DNA from: Nitrospira sp.
Lineage (GTDB): Bacteria > Nitrospirota > Nitrospiria > Nitrospirales > Nitrospiraceae
NCBI GenBank assembly: GCA_024998565.1
Contig: JACOEM010000008.1
Coordinates: 124,001 to 188,000 of the forward strand
Length of the DNA: 64,000 bases
Direction of reading: 5' to 3'
Part shown: positions 6,854-15,209 of the stretch, in pieces
Position numbering within the stretch: the stretch's first letter is position 1
How the letters are laid out: the number at the start of each line of letters is the position of its first letter
Notes under the pieces: generated by a model
The model's database searches: none
What the model was told of the DNA's origin: nothing
Seen by the model: only the letters and a program-made list of their open reading frames with translations
Program-made: the position numbers and the translations under genes

Positions 6854-9229
6854 CTAAAATTCCATGCGAATCGACCCCATGAAGAAACGCGGCATACCGG
6901 GCATGATGAAATACGGCCCGCCGATGGTGCCGGCATAGTAGGTCTTATCAAACAGATTGCTCACGTTGAGCTGAGCGGTCATTTTTGTCATGCCCATCCG
7001 CCATTCGTAGCTGGCCATGGCATTCGCGATGGCATATCCCGGGAGCTGAAAGATATTCCCGGCATCGCCTTGCCGTTCTCCAGCCGCCTGCATCCCCGCT
7101 CCGACCTTGAGGCCACGCAGCTTTACACCCCGGAGTTCCTCATCCTGAAACGCGTAGGTGGTCCAAAGACTGCCCATGTTCCTGGTCGTATTGAACAGCC
7201 GATTACCCGTATTGCCAGGGGTGGGATTGCCGCTCCCATCGTCGCCCACATCGTTGGTAACTTTGGCAAATGGCATATAGGTGTAGGACGCGATAGCGCT
7301 CCACCCCGGCAGAATTTCTCCGCTGACATCGAGTTCGATGCCGCGTGTCTGCGCCTCACCGATCGCGCGGGAGAAGAGCGTCCCTGGCACCGGCACGGCA
7401 ATATTCTGTTTGGTCAGATCGAAATAGGCCACGGTCGCTCTCAAGCGGCCGTCAAAAAACTCCGTCTTGACGCCCGCTTCAAATTGCTGGGCCGTCTGAG
7501 GAGGCAGAGGCTGCCGACTTGCATCGAAGGCATTCTGGAGTCCGAAGTTCTCCGTGTAGCTACCATAGAGCGAGAGCCACGCCATCGGTTGCCACACCAG
7601 GCCAACCCTCGGAGACAGGCGATGATCCTTTCCGGTCTTCTCATTCAGCACGGTGTCATGCGACACGGCATCATCGTATCGAGCACCGGCGAGCGCATGC
7701 AGGTTGAAGGGCAACTTGACCTGATCCTGCACATAGACTCCGTGCCACGACCGGGACGACCCGAACGGGCCGTTGTCGGGGATTTGATCGAGACTCGGGA
7801 TCCCCAGGCCATAGACCGGATTGAACACATTGATCGGGAAATTGGACGCCGGATCGGTATCACAGCATTTGGCCACACTATACTTGTCGGTCTGATACAG
7901 AAAATCGTACCCGACCAACAACGTGTGCTTGACCATGCCTGTATCGAAATGACCGGTCAGGTTGAAGGAACTTTGATAGCGATTTTCCTGCTGTCCCGGC
8001 GGAACGTCGGCCAGAAAACGCTGAACGGTGCCGTCCGGTTGAACGGAACTAAACGGCACGATCTCTCGATGGCCACGGCCGTGAATGAACTCCCCGGATA
8101 GCCGATGGGTGATTTTCCAGTCGTCATTAAATTCGTGCGACCAGTTGAGGCCCGTGAAGAACCGTTCATTGGCGCTTTTGCTGAAGCTCGGTTCATCCAA
8201 GTACCGACTGATCGGAATCGGAGCCGGACGGTTGCCGAGCGCCGGGAGGAGGCCATCCGATTTCGTATTGATGTTGTGATACTCCATCTCCGCCGTGATC
8301 TGCGTGCGGGGACTAATGTTCCATTTCACGACCGGGGCGAAAAAGATCGTCTTCCGATCGACGAAGTCTCGGAACGATTCCGAGTTCTCATAGGCCAGAT
8401 TGAACCGGTAGAGGAGACTCCCGTCTTTGGTGAGTGGGCCGGTCGCATCACCGGTCGTCCGGAAGAAATTATACGACCCGATTTGCTGTTGAAACGAATA
8501 ATAAGGCGTGGCCTGCGGTTGCTTCGTAACCACGTTGATGATGCCGCCTGGGTCTGCCCGGCCATAAAGAATCGACGCCGGTCCTTTCAACACTTCCACC
8601 CGCTCGATGTTCGAGGTTTCGACCATGCTGTTGGTCGGTCTCAATACACCGTTTCGATAATAGGCCAGCGAGTCGAATCCGCGGATCATGTAACTATCCG
8701 TTCCCTCAATCGAGCTTGGGAACACGCTGACGCCACTGACGTTCTTCAGCGCGGTCTCCAAGCGCACGGCCTGCTGGTCCCTCAAGACCTGTTGCGGCAC
8801 CACCTGTACCGAATAGGGCGTTTCCATGATCGGCGTATCGGTCCTCGTCGCCGTGGTGGCACGGTCCACTTTGTAGGATTCGTGCTGCGCCACGACATAG
8901 ACCGGTTTGACATCCACCACCGGAACGTCGCTGCCCGTCGGTGTCGATGCCTGAGCCGGCGCCTCCGCCATCGGCGGGACGGGAAGAGGCACAGGGGGCA
9001 CTCCCGAGGGCGGCGCCTCAGCGGAAGCCGCATCGGGAGCTGGGGATGGTTCTGCAGTTCCGGCAGGGTGCGCTGCGGCCTCTTGGGTCCGTTGGGTCGG
9101 CACCGGTTTATGCGGCCCGATACAGGCCGTGAACGTCATCAGCATGGCGCAGGCAGCGGCGATCCGGCCGACCGGCCACAGACTTGGACAACATCGACGT
9201 ACTTCTTGCACTGATTCGACTGACTTCAT
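6854..9229 (-). CDS. TonB-dependent siderophore receptor with lipobox, paralogue 2
   Basis: A 791-residue FhuA-like receptor. The ATG at 9229 has GGGAGGAGAG at good spacing. The leader ends MLMTFTAC with lipobox Cys36, then IGPHKPVPTQ, a Pro/Ala-rich stretch (about 45-110), VPVVDVKPVYVVAQ, and the plug (TDTPIMETPYSVQVVPQQVLRDQQ, MIRGFDSLAYYRNG, IERVEVLKGPASILYGRADPGGIIN). The barrel ends FFMGSIRMEF. It is closely related to paralogues 1 and 3 in the plug and barrel end but diverges in the extracellular loops, for example a KCCDTDP segment near the middle, so the ligands probably differ. It follows small protein copy 3 in one unit. TonB-dependent uptake of a ferric chelate is inferred from the family. 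Confidence 0.93.
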   Translation of the reverse strand: MKSVESVQEVRRCCPSLWPVGRIAAACAMLMTFTACIGPHKPVPTQRTQEAAAHPAGTAEPSPAPDAASAEAPPSGVPPVPLPVPPMAEAPAQASTPTGSDVPVVDVKPVYVVAQHESYKVDRATTATRTDTPIMETPYSVQVVPQQVLRDQQAVRLETALKNVSGVSVFPSSIEGTDSYMIRGFDSLAYYRNGVLRPTNSMVETSNIERVEVLKGPASILYGRADPGGIINVVTKQPQATPYYSFQQQIGSYNFFRTTGDATGPLTKDGSLLYRFNLAYENSESFRDFVDRKTIFFAPVVKWNISPRTQITAEMEYHNINTKSDGLLPALGNRPAPIPISRYLDEPSFSKSANERFFTGLNWSHEFNDDWKITHRLSGEFIHGRGHREIVPFSSVQPDGTVQRFLADVPPGQQENRYQSSFNLTGHFDTGMVKHTLLVGYDFLYQTDKYSVAKCCDTDPASNFPINVFNPVYGLGIPSLDQIPDNGPFGSSRSWHGVYVQDQVKLPFNLHALAGARYDDAVSHDTVLNEKTGKDHRLSPRVGLVWQPMAWLSLYGSYTENFGLQNAFDASRQPLPPQTAQQFEAGVKTEFFDGRLRATVAYFDLTKQNIAVPVPGTLFSRAIGEAQTRGIELDVSGEILPGWSAIASYTYMPFAKVTNDVGDDGSGNPTPGNTGNRLFNTTRNMGSLWTTYAFQDEELRGVKLRGLKVGAGMQAAGERQGDAGNIFQLPGYAIANAMASYEWRMGMTKMTAQLNVSNLFDKTYYAGTIGGPYFIMPGMPRFFMGSIRMEF

Positions 9230-9450
9230 GACAAGACTCTCCTCCCTGTTCACGCCGGCATGCGGCAATGACAGGCTGACATAGCGGCGGCCGGTATCGA
9301 GTCCGTGACCGGGCCTGCAGGTGAACGGTGGCGATCTGAGAGCAGAACGCGCCCGCTCATATCGCAAGACATGAGCGCCACGGCACAGGCATGGCCCAAG
9401 ACTCAACCGATGGCGGCTGGTGTTTCGTTGTGACGGTGTTACGTACCGGG

Positions 9451-9846
9451 CTAGCAGGCGCTGAGGGGAGGACCGCGGCCATTGGCCGCAATCAGTGCGA
9501 GGCTACGGTAGCTTGGCCACAAGAGCACGAGTGGCACGAGGAATGAGACCAGCACCGGCAGACGAGGAATGTCAGGCAAGATAAACGCCGATTCATCTTG
9601 CGTGACGGTACAGGCCCATTGCGCGATCGGCCCAGCTTGGGCCTGACCGTGGCTGCAGGGTTCGCGATCTCCTACAGCGTGAAGATGGGCAACCCGATCT
9701 TGCTGCACCTCCTCCGGCAGAATACAGGTCGAGCAGATGACACCGGCCACGAGCCTGATGCTCACGAGCAGGCAGGCGAGTGCACCCAGTCGGGACCTTC
9801 GACCGGAAGGCCGAGAGAGAAACATGTGGCGAATGATGGCGTTCAC
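9451..9846 (-). CDS. Small Cys/His-rich membrane protein, subfamily A, copy 3
   Basis: A 131-residue paralogue with a GTG start. It has an N-terminal helix (LGALACLLVSIRLVAGVI), CSTC, AHLHAVGD, PCSHGQA, QWACTVTQDESAF, a second helix (PVLVSFLVPLVLLW) and the tail AANGRGPPLSAC, with an extra C-terminal Cys. The central His pair of the other copies (CHHG) is CSHG here. It is preceded by the 31-bp site at 55 bases and followed, 221 bases on, by the receptor at 6854-9229. The WACTVTQD segment is identical to that of copy 1, which is 6 kb away, pointing to duplication of the whole module. Function unknown; a periplasm-facing metal-binding loop is an inference. Confidence 0.75.
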   Translation of the reverse strand: MNAIIRHMFLSRPSGRRSRLGALACLLVSIRLVAGVICSTCILPEEVQQDRVAHLHAVGDREPCSHGQAQAGPIAQWACTVTQDESAFILPDIPRLPVLVSFLVPLVLLWPSYRSLALIAANGRGPPLSAC

Positions 9847-9901
9847 CGGCAGCGCTCTTGGAAAATTGAGGCCCTCACCGTACGAAACAGCAGGCGGAAT
9901 T

Positions 9902-9932
9902 GTCTACCGACTCCTGCTCACAGTTGCTACAG
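9902..9932 (-). promoter_or_regulatory. 31-bp conserved upstream site, copy 3
   Basis: GTCTAC-N19-CTACAG, with TGCTCAC in the centre; it ends 55 bases before the GTG of small protein copy 3. The gap 9847-10155 holds this site, the adjoining hairpin and a short-repeat array, and I see no gene in it. Confidence 0.72.
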
Positions 9933-9960
9933 TCCGCACCGCATTCTCGCGGTGCGGACT
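9931..9960 (-). terminator. Hairpin after receptor 3 (terminator-like)
   Basis: Perfect 12-bp stem AGTCCGCACCGC / GCGGTGCGGACT around a six-base loop, overlapping the end of the 31-bp site by two bases. Third member of the hairpin family at 3587 and 6726. Confidence 0.6.
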
Positions 9961-9986
9961 GCATTCACAGCCGACGTCGCCTGAGA

Positions 9987-10152
9987 GGTAAGACGTGAGA
10001 CGAGTTCACGTCATGTCACGTTTGTCGTGTTTCCTTTCACACGTTACGCCCTCAGCTCACAATTGCCGGATGACCTCTTTCTTGCCACTGTTTACGTCTT
10101 ACGTTTCACGCCTCACGTCCTACGTTTCACGTCTCACTTTTCACGTTTCACG
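9987..10152. repeat. Long TTTCACG-type short-repeat array
   Basis: The longest array in the window: GTAAGACGTGAGACG at the left, then many TTTCACG, TTTACGTC, CCTCACG and TCTCACTT units, running up to the stop codon of receptor 3. Unit length and spacing vary, unlike a CRISPR array. Confidence 0.65.
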
Positions 10153-10155
10153 CCC

Positions 10156-12498
10156 TCAGAATTCCATCTTCAGGGATCCCAGGAAGAAGCGCGGCGTTCC
10201 GATGTCGATCCGACCCCGGCCGAAGCCTGCGCTGCTCGGGAAGTACTCCTGGCCAAGCAGATTGTCCACATTCACTTGCGCGGTGAGTCGCGTGGCCCCG
10301 ACATGCATCGTGTAACTTGCCATCAGATTGACCAGCACATACCCCGGCATCTGGTAGTCGTTCTCCCGATTCCCTTGCCGCTCTCCTCTGGCCACCAGCC
10401 CAGCCCCTACTTTCCATCCCTGGAGATGCGGCTCCTGGAACCGGTACGTCGTCCACAGACTGCCTGCATGTTTGGGGACATTCGGAAAGCGATTGCCGAT
10501 CGTGCCGTCGTTCATCTGGGTGATTTCCGAATCGGTATACGCGTAGGTCGCAATCACATCCAGCCCCGGGAGCACTTCTCCAGCCACGTCCAGTTCGACG
10601 CCCTTGTTGCGCGCTTCGCCCGTTTGCACGGAGAACCCCAAAGCGGCGAGCACCGGATCGTGATGGCCCGTGGCCACATTCTGCTTGGTCAGGTCGAACC
10701 AGGACAGGGTCGCCGTCCACCGACCATCGAAGAGCTCGGTCTTGATACCCGCCTCCCACTGCTGGGACGTTTCCGCTCTCAGCGGCGCTCCGGTCACGCC
10801 CAGCGATCCGACATTCGGCACACCGAAGCCTTCGACATAGTTGCCGTACAAGGCGAGTTCCTTGATCGGTTGCCAGAGCAGGCCGACGCGCGGCGTGACG
10901 GCGGACTGTCGGCTGCTCGATACTGTCCGCACGCCGCCGAACGTATTGTCGGTCGTGATCTCGGCGCTGTCATACCGTAGGCCTGCCAACAGATGCAGGT
11001 GAAACGGCAATTCCACCTGATCCTGAAGATAGAGCCCGAACCATTTCTCGCGGAGATCGAACGCAAAATTGTCCGCCGGATCCGCAATAGGGTTCCCGCC
11101 ATGGATCGGGTTAAAGATATTGATGGAGGGAAACGCGAAGTTGTCGACCAAGGTGGCAGTATTTTTGAACTGGTAATAGTCCGCTCCCGCCAACAACCGA
11201 TGTTTGAGCCCGAAGGTGTCGAAGTGCCCGGTCAAGTCGAGACTGGTCGTATAGGTCTTGTGTTTGTTGCCTTGGAATCCGGCGAAGAAGCGATCCAGGG
11301 TTTCGTTGTCCGCTTGCAGGGCCAGCGGCAACACCACCTGGTCATCTTCCATCGTCGATTGCAGATAGGCCCGGTGCTGAATCTTCCACTGACTATTGAA
11401 CTCATGCGACCAATTGAATCCGCCGAGCACGGCCGTATAGTCCGCCTTGGCAAACGACTCGCTCAAGTTGCGCTCGATCGGTAGAGAAGCCGGACGATTA
11501 CCGAGAGCCACCGTGCCATAGTCCGGCCGCACTTTGCCTTTGCTGTATTCCCCGTCGAACGTGATCTGTGTGCGCTCGCTCAATTTCCATTGCACCACCG
11601 GCGCAAAGAACGCGCGGTCGTTCTGGACAAACTCCCGAAACGACCCGGAGTTCTCATAGGACATATTGAAACGATAGAGCAGCGACCCCGACTCATTGAG
11701 TTTGCTCGTCGCATCCAAGGCCGTGCGGTAGAAATCGTACGACCCGACCTGCTGTTGAATCGAATAGTAGGATTGCTCCAGCGGCTTCTTCGTGACGAGA
11801 TTGATCATCCCGCCCGGTTGAATGCGGCCATAGAGAATCGATGCCGGTCCCTTCAGGACCTCGATCCGCTCCAGATTCGCCATTTCCCTCCGGCCGGTCT
11901 GCGTCAAGGCCGACTGAAACCGAGTCCCTTCCCGATAGTAGTCGAACGTTTCGAATCCCCGAATCGTAAAGGACTCGAAGAGACTGAGCGATTGATTGGC
12001 AAACACGCCGCTGACGTTGTTCAGCGCATTGTCCAGACGCGTCGTCTGTTGATCCTTCAACACCTGCTGCGGCACCACCTGGATGGAGAACGGGGTCTCC
12101 ATGATCGGCGTGTCGGTCTTCGTGGCGGTGACGGCGTTCGTCATGTGATAAGACTCGGCCTGCGCCACCACATACACGGGTTTCACGTCTACCACCGGTG
12201 TGTCGCCTTTCTCCTCAATGACGGCCGCACGGTCGGCTCCGACTGCTGGTACCGGCAGCGGCGCGCCGACCGCGACGGGCGGCTCCGATGGTATCGGTTC
12301 GGTGGTCTGCTGAACTTCGGCTGGTTCGGAGGGCTGGGCCTCCGCCGCCTGGCGTGGCTGCGTCGGTACCGGTTGGTGCGGCCCAATGCAGCCCGCGAAC
12401 ACAATAAGACAGATAACTGCGCCTGTGGTCAGGCTGACGCCCGACCACACACTTCGAACGTGATCCTCGGCATTCTTGTTGCCTACGGCTGACTTCAT
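10156..12498 (-). CDS. TonB-dependent siderophore receptor with lipobox, paralogue 3
   Basis: A 780-residue FhuA-like receptor. The ATG at 12498 is preceded by GGAGGGGAG. The leader ends CLIVFAGC with lipobox Cys37, then IGPHQPVPTQ, a Pro/Glu-rich linker, TPVVDVKPVYVVAQ, and the plug (TDTPIMETPFSIQVVPQQVLKDQQ, TIRGFETFDYYREG, LERIEVLKGPASILYGRIQPGGMIN). The barrel ends FFLGSLKMEF. It is the most diverged of the three lipobox receptors. It is preceded in its unit by small protein copy 4, and a short perfect hairpin lies between the two genes. Family knowledge supports import of a ferric siderophore or other chelate; the ligand is unknown. The lipobox raises the question of whether the N-terminal extension is lipid-anchored at the inner leaflet of the outer membrane. 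Confidence 0.93.
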   Translation of the reverse strand: MKSAVGNKNAEDHVRSVWSGVSLTTGAVICLIVFAGCIGPHQPVPTQPRQAAEAQPSEPAEVQQTTEPIPSEPPVAVGAPLPVPAVGADRAAVIEEKGDTPVVDVKPVYVVAQAESYHMTNAVTATKTDTPIMETPFSIQVVPQQVLKDQQTTRLDNALNNVSGVFANQSLSLFESFTIRGFETFDYYREGTRFQSALTQTGRREMANLERIEVLKGPASILYGRIQPGGMINLVTKKPLEQSYYSIQQQVGSYDFYRTALDATSKLNESGSLLYRFNMSYENSGSFREFVQNDRAFFAPVVQWKLSERTQITFDGEYSKGKVRPDYGTVALGNRPASLPIERNLSESFAKADYTAVLGGFNWSHEFNSQWKIQHRAYLQSTMEDDQVVLPLALQADNETLDRFFAGFQGNKHKTYTTSLDLTGHFDTFGLKHRLLAGADYYQFKNTATLVDNFAFPSINIFNPIHGGNPIADPADNFAFDLREKWFGLYLQDQVELPFHLHLLAGLRYDSAEITTDNTFGGVRTVSSSRQSAVTPRVGLLWQPIKELALYGNYVEGFGVPNVGSLGVTGAPLRAETSQQWEAGIKTELFDGRWTATLSWFDLTKQNVATGHHDPVLAALGFSVQTGEARNKGVELDVAGEVLPGLDVIATYAYTDSEITQMNDGTIGNRFPNVPKHAGSLWTTYRFQEPHLQGWKVGAGLVARGERQGNRENDYQMPGYVLVNLMASYTMHVGATRLTAQVNVDNLLGQEYFPSSAGFGRGRIDIGTPRFFLGSLKMEF

Positions 12499-12627
12499 GA
12501 CAAGACTCCCCTCCTGGCTATTCCGGCATGTCGAAATAGCCAGGGTTGCATAACGCCGGTGGAACGGTGCCAAGACCGAGGCACAGCCTGTGAAAACAGG
12601 GCGGCGGTCCGAGATCAGACCGAGCCC

Positions 12628-12649
12628 ACTCGCGTGGGACCACGCGAGT
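12628..12649 (-). other. Perfect hairpin between small protein 4 and receptor 3
   Basis: 10-bp stem ACTCGCGTGG / CCACGCGAGT with a two-base loop, 130 bases before the receptor start and 62 after the small-gene stop. Inside an inferred operon, so an attenuator, partial terminator or mRNA-stability hairpin is possible. Confidence 0.5.
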
Positions 12650-12710
12650 TCCACGACACAGACCTTGCCAAGGTTTCAACCGCCAGCGGCTGATGTTTTG
12701 TTGTGCGGAA

Positions 12711-13121
12711 TTACGAGACGAACGAAACGGCGCTGAAGGGAGGGCCGCGGCCATTGGCCGTAATCGGTATGAGACTGCGATAACTGATCAACAGGAACAC
12801 AAGCGGGACGAAGACCGACACCACCACCGGCAAGCGGGGAATCGCCGGCAGAACAAAGGCTGATTCATCTTCGTTGACGGAACAGGCCCAGAGGATCCAC
12901 GGACTGGCGGGAACCAAACCATGGTGACACTGACTCCGATCCCACCCGCTGTGGAGATAGAAGGCCCGTGTCTTCGCCTGCTCCCAATCGGTGAAGCAGG
13001 TCGAGCAGACGATTCCCGCTGCGAAGCGAATCCCGATGAGCAGGCAGGCAAGCAGCGCAACCAGCCGAGGGGTCCGACCGGATCGGTCGGTCGCATGCAT
13101 GGCGCGAAGAAACTCGTTCAC
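12711..13121 (-). CDS. Small Cys/His-rich membrane protein, subfamily A, copy 4
   Basis: A 136-residue paralogue with a GTG start. It has an N-terminal helix (LVALLACLLIGIRFAAGIV), CSTCFTDWEQ, YLHSGWD, QCHHGLV, LWACSVNEDESAF, a second helix (PVVVSVFVPLVFLLIS) and the tail TANGRGPPFSAVSFVS, a little longer than in the others. All candidate ligand positions (CxxC, LH, CHHG, WAC) are intact. The 31-bp site is 52 bases upstream. It heads the unit that contains receptor 3. With three tandem sister modules below it, it looks like the upstream end of a duplicated array. Function unknown. Confidence 0.75.
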   Translation of the reverse strand: MNEFLRAMHATDRSGRTPRLVALLACLLIGIRFAAGIVCSTCFTDWEQAKTRAFYLHSGWDRSQCHHGLVPASPWILWACSVNEDESAFVLPAIPRLPVVVSVFVPLVFLLISYRSLIPITANGRGPPFSAVSFVS

Positions 13122-13173
13122 GGAATAGTCCTACAGAAAAAGGAGAGTAGCCTACGACACCGCGCAGGAAATG

Positions 13174-13204
13174 GTCTACAGACGCTTGCTCACGGATGCT
13201 ACAG
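13174..13204 (-). promoter_or_regulatory. 31-bp conserved upstream site, copy 4
   Basis: GTCTAC-N19-CTACAG with TGCTCACGGATG inside; it ends 52 bases before the GTG of small protein copy 4. Unlike copies 1-3 it has no adjoining hairpin, only GTGAAACG-type short repeats at 13211-13247. The gene upstream of it points the other way, so it is not embedded after another leftward gene. Confidence 0.7.
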
Positions 13205-13210
13205 TTCAGG

Positions 13211-13247
13211 CCGTGAAACGTCAGACGTGAAGGGTAAACCGTGAACC
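13211..13247. repeat. GTGAAACG-type short repeats
   Basis: CCGTGAAACG, GACGTGAAGGG and CCGTGAACCG units in a row, the left-arm type of the short-repeat family only. Confidence 0.5.
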
Positions 13248-13392
13248 GTTGGATGTCCCGCACTCCTATCGTCGCCCGCGTCGTGGCCTCCTCGTTTCGT
13301 GTTCGACTTGTTCCTCAATTGACTCTCGCTAAGTTTGCCGATAGGATCTCCCCGATCCTGCCCCCACCGTGTCTGACCACAGGAGACCGGCC

Positions 13393-13902
13393 ATGCCACC
13401 TCGTGTCGACCGGCGCACCGTCGATCTGTCCGCCTATCCTGACCTCGTCGTGATTTATCTAGGCATGCGGGTTAACCGGCTCACCGGCCTGAAAACCCTG
13501 TTTGGCTTCGGTCCGAAAATCGCGCAGTCGGTCGAGGCTCGGCCCGACGGACTGCTGCTGCACGAAAACCTGCTGTGGTCTCTCGCGCCCCCGCACGTCG
13601 GGATGCGCCAGTACTGGAGAGACTTCGCTTCACTGGAACGGTGGGCACGGTCCGATCCGCACCGCGCGTGGTGGCAGAGGTTTTTGCAAGATTCAGGGGG
13701 AACCGGTTTCTGGCACGAAACCTATTTCATGCGCGGAGGGATGGAAGCGATCTACGACGACATGGTACGCGATTTCGGATTCCTGCGATTCGCGCCCCAG
13801 CAACCGGCGCGCGGACCGATGTATTCGGCACGGGATCGAGCGCACCAGACCGGGGAAGCCGCCGCGCCGCTACCGGTGGATGAAACGCGCTACTATTCTT
13901 AG
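13393..13902 (+). CDS. DUF4188 / monooxygenase-like protein
   Basis: A 169-residue protein reading against its neighbours. The ATG at 13393 has AGGAGA six bases upstream; a GTG 24 bases earlier is less likely. The whole protein matches the DUF4188 (Monooxy_af470-like) family: LVVIYLGMRVNRLTGLKTLFGFGPKIA near the start, LLLHENLLW in the middle, QYWRDFASLERWARSDPHRAWW, then GFWHETYFMRGGMEAIYDDM and a C-terminal Pro/Ala-rich tail. Family members have a ferredoxin-like dimeric fold with few experimental data; many are called monooxygenases only by fold. It stands alone, between the receptor array and yceI, with a mobile-element-like palindrome starting right at its stop codon. Cytoplasmic; substrate unknown. 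Confidence 0.85.
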   Translation: MPPRVDRRTVDLSAYPDLVVIYLGMRVNRLTGLKTLFGFGPKIAQSVEARPDGLLLHENLLWSLAPPHVGMRQYWRDFASLERWARSDPHRAWWQRFLQDSGGTGFWHETYFMRGGMEAIYDDMVRDFGFLRFAPQQPARGPMYSARDRAHQTGEAAAPLPVDETRYYS

Positions 13903-14072
13903 CCCGGACTATTCATGCACGCCCTCGCGCGGCGTTCGAGACCGGAATCCGTTGGGCTTCGCACACGCCAGGTCGGCGCAGGTGTACTGGCGGTCGCGGA
14001 TGAAGGCGAACGAGAACCGGCCAGCCTGGCGGGAGGATCGGACGACGTGGAGGCATCCATGAATCGTCCGGA
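13903..14072. repeat. Miniature inverted-repeat element, copy 1
   Basis: The ends are inverted: CCGGACTATTCATGC at the left and GCATCCATGAATCGTCCGG at the right, giving CCGGAC-n-ATTCATG in both. The interior (GGCGTTCGAGACCGGAA, GGCGCAGGTGTACTGGCGGTC) resembles copy 2 at 15037. No ORF of its own. The left end touches the stop codon of the DUF4188 gene. It accounts for most of the gap 13903-14219. Confidence 0.6.
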
Positions 14073-14140
14073 TGTACCCTCGTGATGCATGCACAGGTCC
14101 GCGACAACCGCCGATCCGCGGCTCGAGAGCCGGCGTCGGT

Positions 14141-14156
14141 CGCGTGAAATCACGCG
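14141..14156. terminator. Small hairpin between convergent genes
   Basis: CGCGTGA / TCACGCG, 7-bp stem with a two-base loop, placed between two genes that converge (DUF4188 gene and yceI). A bidirectional terminator is possible; no T-run supports it. Confidence 0.35.
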
Positions 14157-14219
14157 CTGTCCTCTCCGATCAAGGCGCCGTCCCCGCCGGGGTCGCCTCG
14201 CACATCACGGCAGTCGGTC

Positions 14220-14819
14220 CTACTGCTTGATGCATTCCACTTCCAACGTGATCTCCACCTCGTCGCCGACCGCCACGCCGCCGGTATCCAAGACCTTATT
14301 CCAGACCATACCGAAGTCTTTCCGGTTGATCTTTCCCTGGGCGGAAAATCCCGCCCGCGTGAGCCCCCGGGGATCTTTGGGCAAAATACCATTGAAGGTT
14401 CCGGTCAGCGCGATCTCCTTCGTGACACCCAAGAGGGTGAGATTGCCCTTGGCGACATACTGATCGCCCTCCTTAGCAAAGGAGGTCATGCGATAGGACA
14501 GCGTCGGATATTTTTCTACGTTGAAGAAGTCCGCGCTCCTCAGATGGGCGTCGCGCTTGTCATGATTCGTGGCGATCGACGCGGTCTTGATGTCGGCTTC
14601 GAGCGCCTTGACGGTCTTGACCTCGGGATCCATCTCGATGAACCCCGTGTAGTCCATGAACCGTCCCGTGGTCTTGGACACCACCATGTGGGCCACCTTG
14701 AATCCGACGATCGTGTGATCAGGATCAACATGATACCGTTCAGTGGCGGCCTGCAAAGGAACCGCCGCGAGCACACCGGTCACCATCAACGCGAACCGAA
14801 ACCAAGATTGTGGGCGCAT
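14220..14819 (-). CDS. YceI-family periplasmic lipocalin-like protein
   Basis: A 199-residue protein, starting at the ATG preceded by AAGGAG. A cleavable signal peptide (WFRFALMVTGVLAAVPLQAA) is followed by a full YceI domain: YHVDPDHTIVGFKVAHMVVSKTTGRFMDYTG at the start, HLRSADFFNVEKYPTLSYRMTS in the middle, GNLTLLGVTKEIALTGTF and the end INRKDFGMVWNKVLDTGGVAVGDEVEITLEVE. YceI proteins form an extended lipocalin barrel that binds isoprenoid or fatty lipids in the periplasm. A 31-bp site lies 62 bases upstream, so it appears to be controlled with the receptor modules, although a direct link to metal uptake is not known. An upstream in-frame ATG six codons earlier lacks a ribosome site. Confidence 0.93.
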   Translation of the reverse strand: MRPQSWFRFALMVTGVLAAVPLQAATERYHVDPDHTIVGFKVAHMVVSKTTGRFMDYTGFIEMDPEVKTVKALEADIKTASIATNHDKRDAHLRSADFFNVEKYPTLSYRMTSFAKEGDQYVAKGNLTLLGVTKEIALTGTFNGILPKDPRGLTRAGFSAQGKINRKDFGMVWNKVLDTGGVAVGDEVEITLEVECIKQ

Positions 14820-14881
14820 CACCTTCTCCTTCTTCAAGAGGGACCACGGTAGCCCCCATTCTCGCCTCTCACCGGAACGCT

Positions 14882-14912
14882 GTCTACCGATGCCTGCTCA
14901 CAGACGCTACAG
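14882..14912 (-). promoter_or_regulatory. 31-bp conserved upstream site, copy 5
   Basis: GTCTAC-N19-CTACAG with GATGCCTGCTCAC inside; it ends 62 bases before the yceI ATG. Shows that the site is not restricted to small protein-receptor units. The gap 14820-15208 holds this site and a miniature inverted-repeat element. Confidence 0.7.
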
Positions 14913-15036
14913 AACGGGTCCGGTGAGCTGCCACACGCCTGAATCGACTCACTTCATTCTCTATCCCCTGCTGTGCCCCGCGCGCGGCAAACGCCGGCGC
15001 GATGCCGCAGAACGATTCGGCCGTCGACCGGCTACT

Positions 15037-15209
15037 GCGAATGATTCATGACTGCCGTCGCGAGGCGTTCGAGACGGAAGCCCGCCGAGGCTGCTCGCAC
15101 GTAAGGCCGACGCAGGCGTACTCGCAGTCCGTCGAGGAGGCCGAACGAGAGCAGCCACGCCGAGCGAGAGGATCGGACGCCGGAGCAGGGATGCGTGAAG
15201 AGTCCGGGC
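15037..15209. repeat. Miniature inverted-repeat element, copy 2
   Basis: Left end GCGAATGATTCATGAC, right end GTGAAGAGTCCGGGCT; the right end is the imperfect reverse complement of the left. The interior shares GGCGTTCGAGACGGAA and CGACGCAGGCGTACTCGCAGTC with copy 1 at 13903. Its right edge supplies the last base of the PepSY gene stop codon, so insertion may have set that gene's end. Confidence 0.6.

Noticed and set aside
9987-10152. Possible CRISPR array from repeated TTTCACG units
   Set aside because: Units of 7-9 bases with no unique spacers of 30-40 bases and no cas genes in the window.
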